A stretch of 64,000 bases of DNA, from the NCBI GenBank assembly GCA_029781855.1, contig JAKOVX010000136.1, forward strand, positions 40,096 through 104,095. Reading direction: 5' to 3'. Positions within the stretch are counted from its first letter, which is position 1, and each line of letters begins with the position of its first letter. Below, piece by piece: positions 20,401 through 29,171 of this stretch. The translations under genes and the position numbers were made by a program. The notes beneath the pieces were generated by a model. That model had not been told where the DNA came from. It ran no database searches and worked only from the letters and a program-made list of their open reading frames with translations. This DNA comes from Acidobacteriota bacterium. GTDB lineage: Bacteria; Acidobacteriota; Blastocatellia; Pyrinomonadales; Pyrinomonadaceae.

Positions 20401-21268
20401 GAATGCACTCGCGGCAGCCCGTGAGAGTTCGGACGCGATGAGCGAGGAGCTCCATTTGCTCAACCGTCAGGCGGCCGATGCCCTGAACCGGCGGGCAGAG
20501 ATCGAGGTTCGGCAGGCTGAGGCGGTGACCGAACTGCGAAACGTCGGCGAAAATTGTCATCAGGAGCTGAACATCGATCTGCGGGAGCTCATCGCATCGA
20601 CCGAGCTTACTGACGAATTTGATCTGCCGACAGCGAGGAGCGACGCCGAGGACCTCCGGCAACGGCTGGATGGGTTTGGGGCGATCAACATGCTCGCGCT
20701 CGACGAACTGGCCGAAGCCGAAGAGCGATTGCTCTTTTTGACCTCGCAGCGGCAGGATATTATCGACAGCATCGCGGCGACCGAGGAAGCACTTCGCGAG
20801 ATCAAGCAAAGGTCGCGTGAGAAGTTCCGTGCGGCTTTCGAAGCTATTAATGAGAATTTCGTCGAGTTTTTCCAGGAGCTTTTCGGCGGCGGCCGCGGCG
20901 AGATGACGCTCCTCGAATCTGACGACATTCTCGAGGCCGGCATCGAGGTAGCCGCTCAACCACCGGGTAAACGGCTGCAGAACATCCTGCTCCTTTCCGG
21001 CGGTGAAAAGGCGATGACGGCGATCGCCCTCGTGATGGCGATCTTTAAGTATCGTCCATCGCCATTCTGTCTGCTCGACGAGGTTGACGCCCCGCTCGAT
21101 GAGGCAAATGTGGGCCGCTTCGTCAATAAGATCGCGGATATGTCCGAAAAAACACAGTTCATCGTTATCACCCACAACAAACGCACGATGGAGGCGGCCC
21201 GGGCGCTTTACGGCGTGACGATGCAGGAAGCCGGCGTTTCTAAGGTCGTGTCGGTCAAGTTCGATTGA
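17453..21268 (+). CDS. smc: Chromosome segregation ATPase SMC
   Basis: 1271 residues. Walker A is GPNGCGKSN at residues 33-41. The ABC signature LLSGGEKAMTAIALVMAIFK and Walker B FCLLDEVDAPLDEANV are near the C-terminus. Two long coiled-coil arms flank a hinge around residues 600-700. SMC dimers with ScpA/ScpB organise and help segregate the chromosome. Oddity: between the EVVLHL strand (about residue 82) and VSVTRRLYLSGESEY (about 191) there are roughly 90 extra residues, very acidic at first (DEHELGDIDEALSEIDEAA) and then basic (KTKRHWRPR). In typical SMC these strands are about 20 residues apart. No frameshift is needed. scpA and scpB are not in the window. Confidence 0.96.
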   Translation: MFKLQRLEITGFKSFADYTEIVFTGNGITAVVGPNGCGKSNVSDAISWVLGEQRAKSLRGGEMKDVVFAGTKNRKPGGMAEVVLHLVRDDSVDFIDEHELGDIDEALSEIDEAAVDMDEIEGFGIEAEPETIDALTAAESNGNGHHEAEFEVETVQAAQVGSVKTVETKIKTKRHWRPRSFALDFAPGEAVSVTRRLYLSGESEYQLNGRSCRLRDITDLFAGTGLSGAHYAIIEQGRIGQILSAKPADRRNLIEEAAGISKFRARQRAAESRLDSAKSNLGRISDIVSEIDKQVNSLRRQAAKTRRFKILQEDFRVLLRQLYAAEGKYLSELSEELKVQLAAAIKAESELAAGVTAKEEAAREATQIARNAEESLAELRKIHATNALERDRAEREHVYKSEQVVNLNNRCESLRGEITSSEQRMSLLNSELERLQKEELVESTDFGKADAELRSAEEIHAAESAELHKIESEIETLRNALLQHTTAAERFDEIGRQLEINLEKLNLRSDGLAAEGQRAAQNFTEHERHAAELAASLAAEEEKLKSFTSEKEELQALTSGALADLRTAEAELSELSDEFSAKKHRLATLNELEEKRAVYTPQVQKIFAEQSSIGVKLSGVLADRLNVDQRAETAVETLFGSYLEAVIVESLAEAKKLSEWIKANKIGRTAMLILPSESFGDKQTTAFAGGDTIGERLGVTNEIAAILREAFPREMSARLVDELGSGQAVAGEMEINYDGDLLLGGRLFVGGKSRPDGKNASLLAFKRELQELGTAIRGLSGGIDAARSKVEAARATLVERESKMVDLQSLIIKVDRGIHGLQIQVRSAREEIERAERHRKVVEDETAQILSEIAEIQQRITTARESKAGADQSRSAAESSLQAIAIRFNEARGRVESAAESLNEKRMVAATSGERRRSVQSALRRVENERKEIESRLALQKLEIGETESKIKALHTSIVEITDRITSASDEIAGEHEALTAAVNALAAARESSDAMSEELHLLNRQAADALNRRAEIEVRQAEAVTELRNVGENCHQELNIDLRELIASTELTDEFDLPTARSDAEDLRQRLDGFGAINMLALDELAEAEERLLFLTSQRQDIIDSIAATEEALREIKQRSREKFRAAFEAINENFVEFFQELFGGGRGEMTLLESDDILEAGIEVAAQPPGKRLQNILLLSGGEKAMTAIALVMAIFKYRPSPFCLLDEVDAPLDEANVGRFVNKIADMSEKTQFIVITHNKRTMEAARALYGVTMQEAGVSKVVSVKFD

Positions 21269-21355
21269 CTTCGGCAAACCCCAGGCGATAAGTGTCATCC
21301 AATTCCAGTCTGACAATGGTGGCTTGGCGTCCGCCGAGTTCAATAAGGTATATTT

Positions 21356-22159
21356 ATGCGGATGATCAAGATCAAAAAAATAGCGGCCTTGTTGGTCTTA
21401 ACAATGTCATTGGCCGCCGTCTGCTCGGCACAGGCTAAAAAGACGCCCCGTCCCGTGGCTCCAACGCCGGTTGCAACTCCGACTCCTGGGGTAGATGACA
21501 CTCCGGAAATAACGCCCGAAGTTCAGAAAAAGAATGGACGTCCGAGCTCAGTTCCGGTTGCGGTTCCGGTAAAAAACTACACTCCGACCTACTTTTATGA
21601 ATATACGCGGCCGGGCTTTGTCGTTTCTCCTATCCTGATCGAGCACGATGCGGCGGGTACGGGTAAAATATCGTTTCTCAAGCAAGACCTCGATCAAATG
21701 ATGACCGATCCGCTCCAACTATCGCCGGTTACGGTCAAAACGATCAGCGACGCTCTCAGTCGCCTAGATTTCCTTTCGTCGACCACCGATTACCAATACG
21801 AAAAAGATCTCCCGCAGATGGGGAATGTCAAATTTCGCTACGTCAAGGATGGCCGTGAGCGAACCGTGAAATTCAACTGGACCGAAAATCCGGACGCCAA
21901 GATCCTGATGGACGAATACCGGCGAATCAGCAACGAAGCGGTTTGGAAATTTGAGATCGCGGCGGCACGCGTTAATCAACCGCTTGAAACACCGCGGTTG
22001 ATGGATGGATTCGCCTCCTATCTCGAACGAAACGAGATCAGCGATCCGCCGCACTTGATCCCATTCCTACGTGGGATCGCTAATGACGAACGTCTTCCGC
22101 TCATCGCCCGAAATCACGCCGACAGATTGATCAAACAGTTAGAAAAAAAGAAGAAATAG
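21356..22159 (+). CDS. Exported proline-rich protein, function unknown
   Basis: 267 residues. A signal peptide is visible (MRMIKIKKIAALLVLTMSLAAVCSAQA). It is followed by a low-complexity Pro/Thr segment (PRPVAPTPVATPTPGVDD, about residues 32-50) as a linker. The globular remainder has FLKQDLDQMMTDPLQL and FRYVKDGRERTVKFNWTENPDAKILMDEYRRI, and ends in a Lys-rich tail. I do not recognise a family. It lies 87 bp downstream of smc in the same direction and converges with the capA-like gene, the stops being 4 bp apart. Confidence 0.65.
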   Translation: MRMIKIKKIAALLVLTMSLAAVCSAQAKKTPRPVAPTPVATPTPGVDDTPEITPEVQKKNGRPSSVPVAVPVKNYTPTYFYEYTRPGFVVSPILIEHDAAGTGKISFLKQDLDQMMTDPLQLSPVTVKTISDALSRLDFLSSTTDYQYEKDLPQMGNVKFRYVKDGRERTVKFNWTENPDAKILMDEYRRISNEAVWKFEIAAARVNQPLETPRLMDGFASYLERNEISDPPHLIPFLRGIANDERLPLIARNHADRLIKQLEKKKK

Positions 22160-22162
22160 CGA

Positions 22163-23314
22163 TCATTTTGGGGAGATCGTTCCGTCGTCGTCGATCTTAG
22201 GGGCGTTAGCGCCAAAATCTGCCTCAGAAAGGCTTCGGACGACTCGGATCGCTTCGCCGGTCGGATCAAGTGTCGGCCCGCCCCAGCCTTCCTGGCGTCC
22301 GGCGTGGATCGTGCCGCCGATAAATTTGCCGTCCAGGCCTATCCTGATCTCGGCGATCTCGGTCAGAGCTGTCTCGGCCTCGAGCCGAAACCAACCGTAG
22401 GTGCAGAAATTACCGAGGCTGTAAACAATAAGGCGACCCTTATATATTTCCATTCCGCGCATCACGTGCGGGCCGTGTCCGAGCACGAGGTCGGCACCGG
22501 CGTCGATGACCGTATGGGCGAAGGCGGGCAAATTCCCACGCTTTTCACCGACAAATATCTCGGTTTGGTTGGGAACGTGCTGCTGCGACGTGCCCTCGGC
22601 CCCGCCATGAAATGAAACGATAACGATGTCGGCTCTCTTCTTCGCGTTTAGCACGAATTCACGGGCGGCAGCGAGGTCGTTGACGTTCGGTACGATGCTG
22701 TTATGAGCAAACCCGATGACCGCGATGCGTTTACCTTTGACCTCGAGATAGGCGGTCGAAAATTGGTTGCGATCGCTGCCCGCGTACTTGATCCCTTGTT
22801 CGTCGAGCACCTTTCGCGTACTTGCTCGTCCTATGTTGCCGAAGTCGCCGGCGTGGTTGTTGGCGACGCTCATTACGTCAAAACCTGCCGCCTTTAAGTA
22901 TTTGCCGTACCTTGTCGGTACACGAAATGCAAAACAGCGAACCGGTTCATCGGGTTTCGGGTGACCGCACTTCTGGGAAACGCCGTTATCGGTTATCGGG
23001 CCCTCAAGGTTGCCGAAGGCGATGTCAGCGGCAGACAGGATCGGAGTAACCTCTTTGAGAAGGTCGGCGCCGTCGTTCGGCGGCATCCGTGTATCGTTCG
23101 GATAGGGCGAGCCCATCATGATGTCGCCGACGGCCGCGATCGTGATCTGGTTCTCGTTCGGCGACGGAGTCGGCAAGGGTTGCGTATTTGCACTGTCAGG
23201 CAGAGGTTCTCCGGCAATGGTCCTCGGCTGGCACGCCAGCGACGCAAAGATCGCAATGCAGACCGCGACCGCTGCGGCGAAAAGTTTTGGGAACGTCATT
23301 ATTGGCCGTTTCAT
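22163..23314 (-). CDS. CapA-family poly-gamma-glutamate synthesis-like lipoprotein
   Basis: 383 residues. The N-terminus has a lipoprotein signal (IAIFASLACQPRT, lipobox ending at Cys 28). The mature domain is a CapA/PgsA-type metallophosphatase-like fold: AAVGDIMMGSPYP, FGNLEGPITDNG, MSVANNHAGDFG, VSFHGGAEGT, DLVLGHGPHVMRGMEIY and VYSLGNFC are all conserved. In Bacillus CapA anchors poly-gamma-glutamate synthesis, but many homologues stand alone as here, without capB/capC. The enzymatic role is therefore unproven; a cell-surface phosphodiesterase-like enzyme is likely. Confidence 0.85.
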   Translation of the reverse strand: MKRPIMTFPKLFAAAVAVCIAIFASLACQPRTIAGEPLPDSANTQPLPTPSPNENQITIAAVGDIMMGSPYPNDTRMPPNDGADLLKEVTPILSAADIAFGNLEGPITDNGVSQKCGHPKPDEPVRCFAFRVPTRYGKYLKAAGFDVMSVANNHAGDFGNIGRASTRKVLDEQGIKYAGSDRNQFSTAYLEVKGKRIAVIGFAHNSIVPNVNDLAAAREFVLNAKKRADIVIVSFHGGAEGTSQQHVPNQTEIFVGEKRGNLPAFAHTVIDAGADLVLGHGPHVMRGMEIYKGRLIVYSLGNFCTYGWFRLEAETALTEIAEIRIGLDGKFIGGTIHAGRQEGWGGPTLDPTGEAIRVVRSLSEADFGANAPKIDDDGTISPK

Positions 23315-23349
23315 TTTCTATCTTCCGATGCCCAATTCCAAAGTCAGTC

Positions 23350-26300
23350 CTAAACCACCGCGGACCGTTCGCCCGTGCCGATCGTCAGAGAATCGTTGAC
23401 AAGGTTTGTCTGTTCGAGATTATGTATCGCGTACGAGCCGGTCGCCGGCGAGGCCGAAGCAAAGCGTCCGATATATCTTGGAGTAACTCCTTTGGGGGCG
23501 AGCTTTCGCAGCCGATCTTCGACAAACGTCCATCCGCCCATATTCTGAGGCTCTTCCTGTGTCCACACGATGTCTGCGGCGTTTGGATATGATGCAACGA
23601 TCTCGGTAAGCCTTGCCGCCGGGAACGGGTAAAACTGCTCGAGTCTGACAACTGCAACATCATGGTTTTCGGTCGTTTCGCGAGCTGCATCGAGGTCATA
23701 ATAGACCTTTCCGCTGCAGAACACGATCCGCTTCACCGAGCTGCGATCGGTGATTCGGTGATCGTCGATCACTGGCTGAAAACCTCCGTTTTCTAGTTCG
23801 TCGATAGTGGAGCTTGCGGCCGGCAGACGCAAAAGGCTTTTCGGCGTCATCACGATCAGCGGCCGTACGATCTCCTGCTTGACCTGGCGACGCAGCAAGT
23901 GAAAATACTGAGCCGGCGTCGTCGGGTAGCAAACCTGAAGGTTATTTTCCGCACACAGTTGCAGGTAGCGTTCCAATCTCGCGGACGAGTGTTCCGGCCC
24001 CTGGCCCTCGTAGCCGTGAGGCAGCAGCATTACCAGGCGGCATTTCTGCTGCCACTTATCCTCGGACGACGAAATATACTGGTCAATGACTATCTGCGCT
24101 CCATTCGAAAAATCACCGAACTGGGCTTCCCAGGCTACCAATTCGTTTTGGGCGATCACCGAATAGCCGTATTCGAATCCGAGAACGGCATATTCCGACA
24201 ATGAACTGTCAAAAATATACGCACGGGCGTTCGGGTTCTTCTCGTTTCGGAGTTCGTTGAGGGGCGGCCAGCGTTCGCCGGTCATCGTGTCGTACATTGA
24301 CGCGTGCCGCTGCGAGAATGTCCCACGCCCCGAATCCTGGCCGCTGAATCGCACCGGTGTTCCGTCGAGTACGAGCGAACCGATAGCGATAGCCTCGGCA
24401 AAGCCCCAATCCATAGGGATCTCACCGCTTCCCATCTTGGCCCGGCGAGCAAGCTGGCCTACCATTTTAGGGTTAATGTTAAAGCCTTCGGGCACGAGCG
24501 TGATCTTATCCGCGACGGCTTTCAGATCCGCGGCTGAAATTCCGGTTTCGAGCACCGTCGAGCCATCGTCTTCGGCGATAGTCGTGATGGTGCCGGACAT
24601 CGGCGGCTTTTCAGCAGCGATCTTTTTGGCGCGAGCGAGTATGCCCTCGAATTTTTCAATGACCGCGTTGGTCATCGTTTCGACATCGTCTTCGGTAATA
24701 ACCCCTTCGCGTATCAGCCGCTCGGCGTAAATATGCCGGGCACCCGGGTGAGCCTTGACGCGGGCGTACATGACGGGCTGGGTGTAGCTCGGCTCGTCGC
24801 CTTCGTTATGGCCGAGCCGCCTGAAACCGACAAGGTCGAGGACGACGTCCTTGTCGAACTTGCGACGGTAATCGAGTGCGATCTGCAGCACGTGATAGGC
24901 GGCTTCCGGGTCGTCGCCGTTGATGTGAAAGATCGGTGTCTGGGTGATCTGGGCGGCATCGGTCGAATATATAGAGCTGCGTCCCAGCTTCGGATTGGTG
25001 GTAAAACCGATCTGATTATTGATGACGATATGGATCGTACCGCCCGTACGGTAGCCCGGGAGATTGGCGAGTTGAAGCGTTTCCATCACAACGCCTTGAC
25101 CGGCAAAGGCCGCGTCACCGTGGAGAAGCACCGGCAAAATTCGGTCATAGACCTCGGCACGAGATTTCTGCTCGCCATTTCGGAGGTAATCCTGACGTGC
25201 CCTAGCCATTCCTTCGACGACCGGATCGACCGCTTCCAGGTGGCTTGGGTTCGGCGAGAGCCGGAGCAAGATCTGCCGGCCCGCTTTGGTCTCGCGGCGT
25301 CCCGTTGCTCCCTGATGATACTTAACGTCTCCCTCGTCCGCCGGGAAGCTCGGATGCGAAGTGCCTTCGAAAACTGTGAATATCCGCTCGGCCATCGTCC
25401 CCTGAACAGCATCGCCGAAGATATTCGAAAGTACGTTCAGTCGACCTCGGTGGGCCATCCCCATGTAGATCTCATCGACACCGCGAGCCGACGCACCTTC
25501 GACGAGTTGATCGAGCATTGGGATGATCGTCTCGCAGCCTTCGAGAGAGAAGCGCTTCTGGCCCAGGTATTTCTTCTGCAGGAACTGTTCGAACTGTTCG
25601 GCCTCGATCAGCTTTTGCAGCAGATCTTTACGAAGCTGTGGATCGAGCGGCTCCGAGTCGACAAAAGCCGCTCGTACGCGTGCTCTGATCCATTCCTTTT
25701 CCTCGCTGCTCTGAATATGTCTATACTCGCTGCCGACCTTGCCGCAATACGCCTTTCGGAGAATGTCGAGGATCCGGCGAAGGGTCGCGGTCTTTTCGCC
25801 GTGAAGGCCACCGGTAATGAATTCGCGGTCTAGGTCCCAGATCGTCAGCCCGAAGTTTTCCAGGTCAAGCTCCGCGGCGTGATGCGAGGTCATATTGAGC
25901 GGATCGATGTCCGCCAGCAGATGACCACGTATGCGGTAGGCGTTTACGAGCTGCAGGACGTTCGCCTGTTTCTCGGTTTGCTCACTCATTCGGTCGCCGC
26001 CAAACAGCGAGGGATTGTAATCCTCGGCCCAGCGCATCGGCGGATAGTTGATCTCGAGATCGTCGAAGATCTCGTCGTAGAATTTGTGTTGGCCGATCAG
26101 GAATTCGTGAATCTTAGCAAGAAACAGCCCGCTCTCCGCACCCTGAATGACACGATGGTCGTAGGTGCTGGTGAGCGTCATGATCTTGCTGATGCCGATC
26201 TGCGACAGCGCAGCGGAGGTCATCGCCTGATACTCAGCCGGATACTCGATCGCACCGGTCGCTATGATCGCGCTCTGACCAGCCATAAGCCGCGGGTTCG

Positions 26301-27078
26301 AAGCGATAGTGCCGATCGTTCCCGGATTCGTGAGCGAAATGGTCGTGTCCTTGAAATCTACGATCTCGAGCTTGCCCTCGCGTGCTTTCTTAACTAATTC
26401 GTTGTACGAAGCAAAGAACTGAGCGAAGTCCATCCGGTTTCCGCCCTTGATGTTCGGAACAAGCAGCGATCTCGATCCGTCCTTCTTCTCAATGTCGATG
26501 GCAATCCCGAGATTGATATTTTCGTGTTCGAGCCGCGACGGGACGCCGTTCACAACGCCGAAGCCGCAATTCAGCGACGGGTAGGCCTTGACCGACTTAA
26601 TGATCGCCCAGGCGATAATGTGTGTGAACGAAACTTTGCCGCGGCCCTTGGCGGCCAGATGTTCGTTGATGATCCGGCGGTTTTCTTCGAGTACCTTTAC
26701 AGGGATCGAGCGAAAGCTGGTGGCGGTCGGAACCGTAAGGCTCTCCTCCATGTTTTCGACGATCTTCTTAGCCGGTCCGTAAATCGCCTTTGGCTCGGTG
26801 TCCTCCGAGAGAACGACCGCAGTGGCCGGTTTTGCGTCGACAGGCGGAGCAGCTTCGGGCTTCCCGACGACAACTGATAAAGGCGTTTCGTCGGCTTTAT
26901 TACCTCCGAGGAGTTCGGCAAAGTATTCCTGCCACGACTCGTCGACCAGTTTGGGATCCGACTGATACCTCTTTAGCAGGCTTTCAACGTATGACGCATT
27001 TGACCCGAAACTCTCTTGAATAAACTCGGTTAGATTGATTTGATTTTCGTTCACGATATTACTTTTTGCCTCGACCAA
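23350..27078 (-). CDS. kgd: Multifunctional 2-oxoglutarate dehydrogenase E2-E1 fusion
   Basis: 1242 residues. The first 60 residues are the E1 N-terminal segment (SFGSNASYVESLLKRYQ, DESWQEYF). A linker is followed by a dihydrolipoyl succinyltransferase catalytic domain, about residues 110-330, with the active-site loop STYDHRVIQGAESG (His 308). There is no lipoyl domain. From about residue 375 the E1 part runs to the end (RIRGHLLADIDPL, HGDAAFAGQGVVMET with thiamine diphosphate site, HNEGDEPSYTQP). This is the OdhA/KGD architecture best known from actinobacteria, where lipoyl groups come from the pyruvate dehydrogenase E2. It converts 2-oxoglutarate to succinyl-CoA in the TCA cycle. No partner E2 or E3 gene is adjacent. 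Confidence 0.93.
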   Translation of the reverse strand: MVEAKSNIVNENQINLTEFIQESFGSNASYVESLLKRYQSDPKLVDESWQEYFAELLGGNKADETPLSVVVGKPEAAPPVDAKPATAVVLSEDTEPKAIYGPAKKIVENMEESLTVPTATSFRSIPVKVLEENRRIINEHLAAKGRGKVSFTHIIAWAIIKSVKAYPSLNCGFGVVNGVPSRLEHENINLGIAIDIEKKDGSRSLLVPNIKGGNRMDFAQFFASYNELVKKAREGKLEIVDFKDTTISLTNPGTIGTIASNPRLMAGQSAIIATGAIEYPAEYQAMTSAALSQIGISKIMTLTSTYDHRVIQGAESGLFLAKIHEFLIGQHKFYDEIFDDLEINYPPMRWAEDYNPSLFGGDRMSEQTEKQANVLQLVNAYRIRGHLLADIDPLNMTSHHAAELDLENFGLTIWDLDREFITGGLHGEKTATLRRILDILRKAYCGKVGSEYRHIQSSEEKEWIRARVRAAFVDSEPLDPQLRKDLLQKLIEAEQFEQFLQKKYLGQKRFSLEGCETIIPMLDQLVEGASARGVDEIYMGMAHRGRLNVLSNIFGDAVQGTMAERIFTVFEGTSHPSFPADEGDVKYHQGATGRRETKAGRQILLRLSPNPSHLEAVDPVVEGMARARQDYLRNGEQKSRAEVYDRILPVLLHGDAAFAGQGVVMETLQLANLPGYRTGGTIHIVINNQIGFTTNPKLGRSSIYSTDAAQITQTPIFHINGDDPEAAYHVLQIALDYRRKFDKDVVLDLVGFRRLGHNEGDEPSYTQPVMYARVKAHPGARHIYAERLIREGVITEDDVETMTNAVIEKFEGILARAKKIAAEKPPMSGTITTIAEDDGSTVLETGISAADLKAVADKITLVPEGFNINPKMVGQLARRAKMGSGEIPMDWGFAEAIAIGSLVLDGTPVRFSGQDSGRGTFSQRHASMYDTMTGERWPPLNELRNEKNPNARAYIFDSSLSEYAVLGFEYGYSVIAQNELVAWEAQFGDFSNGAQIVIDQYISSSEDKWQQKCRLVMLLPHGYEGQGPEHSSARLERYLQLCAENNLQVCYPTTPAQYFHLLRRQVKQEIVRPLIVMTPKSLLRLPAASSTIDELENGGFQPVIDDHRITDRSSVKRIVFCSGKVYYDLDAARETTENHDVAVVRLEQFYPFPAARLTEIVASYPNAADIVWTQEEPQNMGGWTFVEDRLRKLAPKGVTPRYIGRFASASPATGSYAIHNLEQTNLVNDSLTIGTGERSAVV

Positions 27079-27186
27079 ACTTCAATTTTATCGCAATCAC
27101 GCGAAAAAAAGTAGTTTCTTCGCTACGACTGTCCCAGATGATAGGAAGCGTTCTTTCCGGGTAGATCAGCTTGAGTCTGATTGGGT

Positions 27187-27687
27187 TCAATTGGACGATG
27201 TGGTCGATGAGGCTTGTGTGGGTTCGGCAGTTGTCTCTGAGCCGGATTCGGTCTCCGTGTCCTGCTTGATGGCATCCAGAATGCCGTTTATGAACTGTGT
27301 TGATTCAAATGAGGAAAACTTTCGGGCGATCTCGAGAGCCTCGTTAATGATCACGGTGCCGGGGGTGTCTTTGTAAAGGAGTTCGTAAACCGCGAGCCGC
27401 AAAACATTGCGGTCCACGATAGCCATACGCTCGATCCGCCAATGTTCGGCCCGTGTCCGAATGCGATCGTCGATCAGCTTGATCTCACGCATCGTGCCGC
27501 AGACCAGTTCGTTGGCGAACTCCCGCGTTTTGTCGTCGAAGGTAGCATCGCCAAGTTCGTTCCAATAATTAGCGGTCAATTCGGCACACGGAATATGCAC
27601 TACATCCGACGCGAAAAGCATCTGCAGGGCACATTCGCGTGCCTTGTGTCTGGTTCCCGAGCTTTTTTCTGATTTTTCAAGCGACAT
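27187..27687 (-). CDS. nusB: Transcription antitermination factor NusB
   Basis: 166 residues, slightly longer than usual because of a Ser/Thr-rich C-terminal tail. Family features are ARECALQMLFASDV, the helix around VCGTMREIKLIDDRIRTRAEHW, IERMAIVDRNVLRLAVYELLY, and the signature VIINEALEIARKFSSFESTQFINGILDAI. NusB with NusE binds boxA RNA to prevent premature termination, chiefly in rRNA operons. It overlaps the end of ribH by 11 bp on the same strand, the common ribH-nusB pairing. Confidence 0.95.
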   Translation of the reverse strand: MSLEKSEKSSGTRHKARECALQMLFASDVVHIPCAELTANYWNELGDATFDDKTREFANELVCGTMREIKLIDDRIRTRAEHWRIERMAIVDRNVLRLAVYELLYKDTPGTVIINEALEIARKFSSFESTQFINGILDAIKQDTETESGSETTAEPTQASSTTSSN

Positions 27688-28222
27688 GAGGAAATCCCTT
27701 TAATTGGAGCGACGACTCCTCATCTTTTGCATCCATTTCGCGGAACAGGTTCGCCATTTCCACGGCCGAGAGTGCAGCTTCGTAACCCTTGTTGTCGGCT
27801 TTCTCGCCACTCCGGGCGACCGCCTGCTCCATATTGTCCGCGGTGATCACACCGAACAATATCGGAATGCCTGAATCTAAAGATGCCTGGGTGATCCCGG
27901 CGGCTGCCTGGCCCGCAACGAAATCAAAGTGCGGAGTATCGCCGCGAATGACAACGCCGAGAGCGATCACGGCGTCGAACCGGCCGCTTTCAGCAGCCTT
28001 GAGGCATGTTCCCGGCAGTTCAAACGCACCGGGCACACGAAAGATCTCTATTTCTTGTTGATCGGCTCCGGCACCAGTCAGTGCCTCGACAGCTCCCGCG
28101 GCGAGCCTTGAGGTGAGTTCGTCGTTCCAGCGGCTGACCACGATCGCAAAGCGAAAACCGGCTGCGGATAATTCTGGACGTTGTAGATCTATTTTCAAAA
28201 TTCGATTCCTGGTCGGCGGCAA
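27677..28222 (-). CDS. ribH: 6,7-dimethyl-8-ribityllumazine synthase
   Basis: 181 residues. Catalyses the penultimate riboflavin step, condensing the ribityl-diaminouracil with dihydroxybutanone phosphate. Signatures: FAIVVSRWNDELTSRLAAGA, the substrate loop EIFRVPGAFELPGTCLKAA, ALGVVIRGDTPHFDFVAGQAA and the conserved PILFGVITADNMEQAVAR. The start appears to be TTG at 28222, since no nearby in-frame ATG precedes the conserved core, so the exact N-terminus is uncertain. No FMN riboswitch fits the 100-bp upstream gap. It forms an operon with nusB. Confidence 0.94.
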   Translation of the reverse strand: MPPTRNRILKIDLQRPELSAAGFRFAIVVSRWNDELTSRLAAGAVEALTGAGADQQEIEIFRVPGAFELPGTCLKAAESGRFDAVIALGVVIRGDTPHFDFVAGQAAAGITQASLDSGIPILFGVITADNMEQAVARSGEKADNKGYEAALSAVEMANLFREMDAKDEESSLQLKGFPHVA

Positions 28223-28321
28223 CTCCGCTCAATAGAGTATAGAGAAGAAAAAACCAGATTGACAAGGTAAACCGCGAGTTTTGCAAATCCTAGTCATTAG
28301 CTGAATAATTAAGCCTGCAAA

Positions 28322-29167
28322 ATGACGGGCCACATAATCGAAACCGAAGAATCCTTGATCATCGAGACGCCGGAACGCGTTCAGCTCGAATTTTCGCTGG
28401 CGTCTATCGGAAACCGGTTCCTGGCGGTGGCGATAGATCACTTCATCCAGTATTTCGCGATATTCATTGTCTTGTGGTTCATCATGAGCCTCGCCGGACC
28501 TGATGGAGCGACCGACAATGCTGAAAGATTCTTTAGCGAGATGCCGAATTGGACAAAGGCGGTCCTCATACTGGCGATGTTCCTGATCTTTGCGGGTTAC
28601 TTTATTGTCTTCGAATGGTGGTGGAACGGGCAGACCCCGGGAAAGCGTTTGTTAAAACTGCGCGTTATCCGCGATGACGGGCGGCCCATAACTCTCTGGG
28701 AGGCGATCGCCCGTAACCTGCTCAGGATCTGCGACGCCGCTCCCGGATTTATCATTCCGATCTACTCGATCGGGCTTGTGACGATATTTCTGAATGATCG
28801 GGACCAGCGGGTGGGGGACATTTTTGCCGGTACCGTGGTCGTCAGAGAACGTACAGATGAGGCTCCGACCTTCCCCGAGACATTCTCGAACCCGATCAGC
28901 GATACTGCTTTTACCCGCGTCCAAAAACGGATCGAGGTCCGCGCCGACGTCAGTCGAATAACCGAAAGCGAGATCGAAGTGGTCGAGAGCTTTCTTCGCC
29001 GACGCTGGGACCTGACTGACCGCCAGCGTATCTGGATGGCGTGGCGGATCGCGTTGCCGCTGATGTACAAAATACGGCCTGATTACAATATGGCTGACTT
29101 TACGTACGAAGGGTTCCTCGAGGAACTACTCCAACGATTTCACGCAAAAGAGCGCTTCCTAAACTAA
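28322..29167 (+). CDS. RDD-family membrane protein
   Basis: 281 residues. The RDD domain covers roughly residues 15-180 with hydrophobic segments (FIQYFAIFIVLWFIMSLAG, AVLILAMFLIFAGYFIVFEWWW, FIIPIYSIGLVTIFL). It carries the typical NGQTPGKRLLKLRVIRDDGRPI and DRDQRVGDIFAGTVVVR. The C-terminal 100 residues are soluble and helical (EIEVVESFLRRRWDLTDRQRIWMAWRIA). RDD proteins are widespread; proposed ion exchange or regulatory roles are not general. The gene is divergent from ribH, with promoters presumably in the 100-bp gap. Confidence 0.85.
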   Translation: MTGHIIETEESLIIETPERVQLEFSLASIGNRFLAVAIDHFIQYFAIFIVLWFIMSLAGPDGATDNAERFFSEMPNWTKAVLILAMFLIFAGYFIVFEWWWNGQTPGKRLLKLRVIRDDGRPITLWEAIARNLLRICDAAPGFIIPIYSIGLVTIFLNDRDQRVGDIFAGTVVVRERTDEAPTFPETFSNPISDTAFTRVQKRIEVRADVSRITESEIEVVESFLRRRWDLTDRQRIWMAWRIALPLMYKIRPDYNMADFTYEGFLEELLQRFHAKERFLN

Positions 29168-29171
29168 CCAC

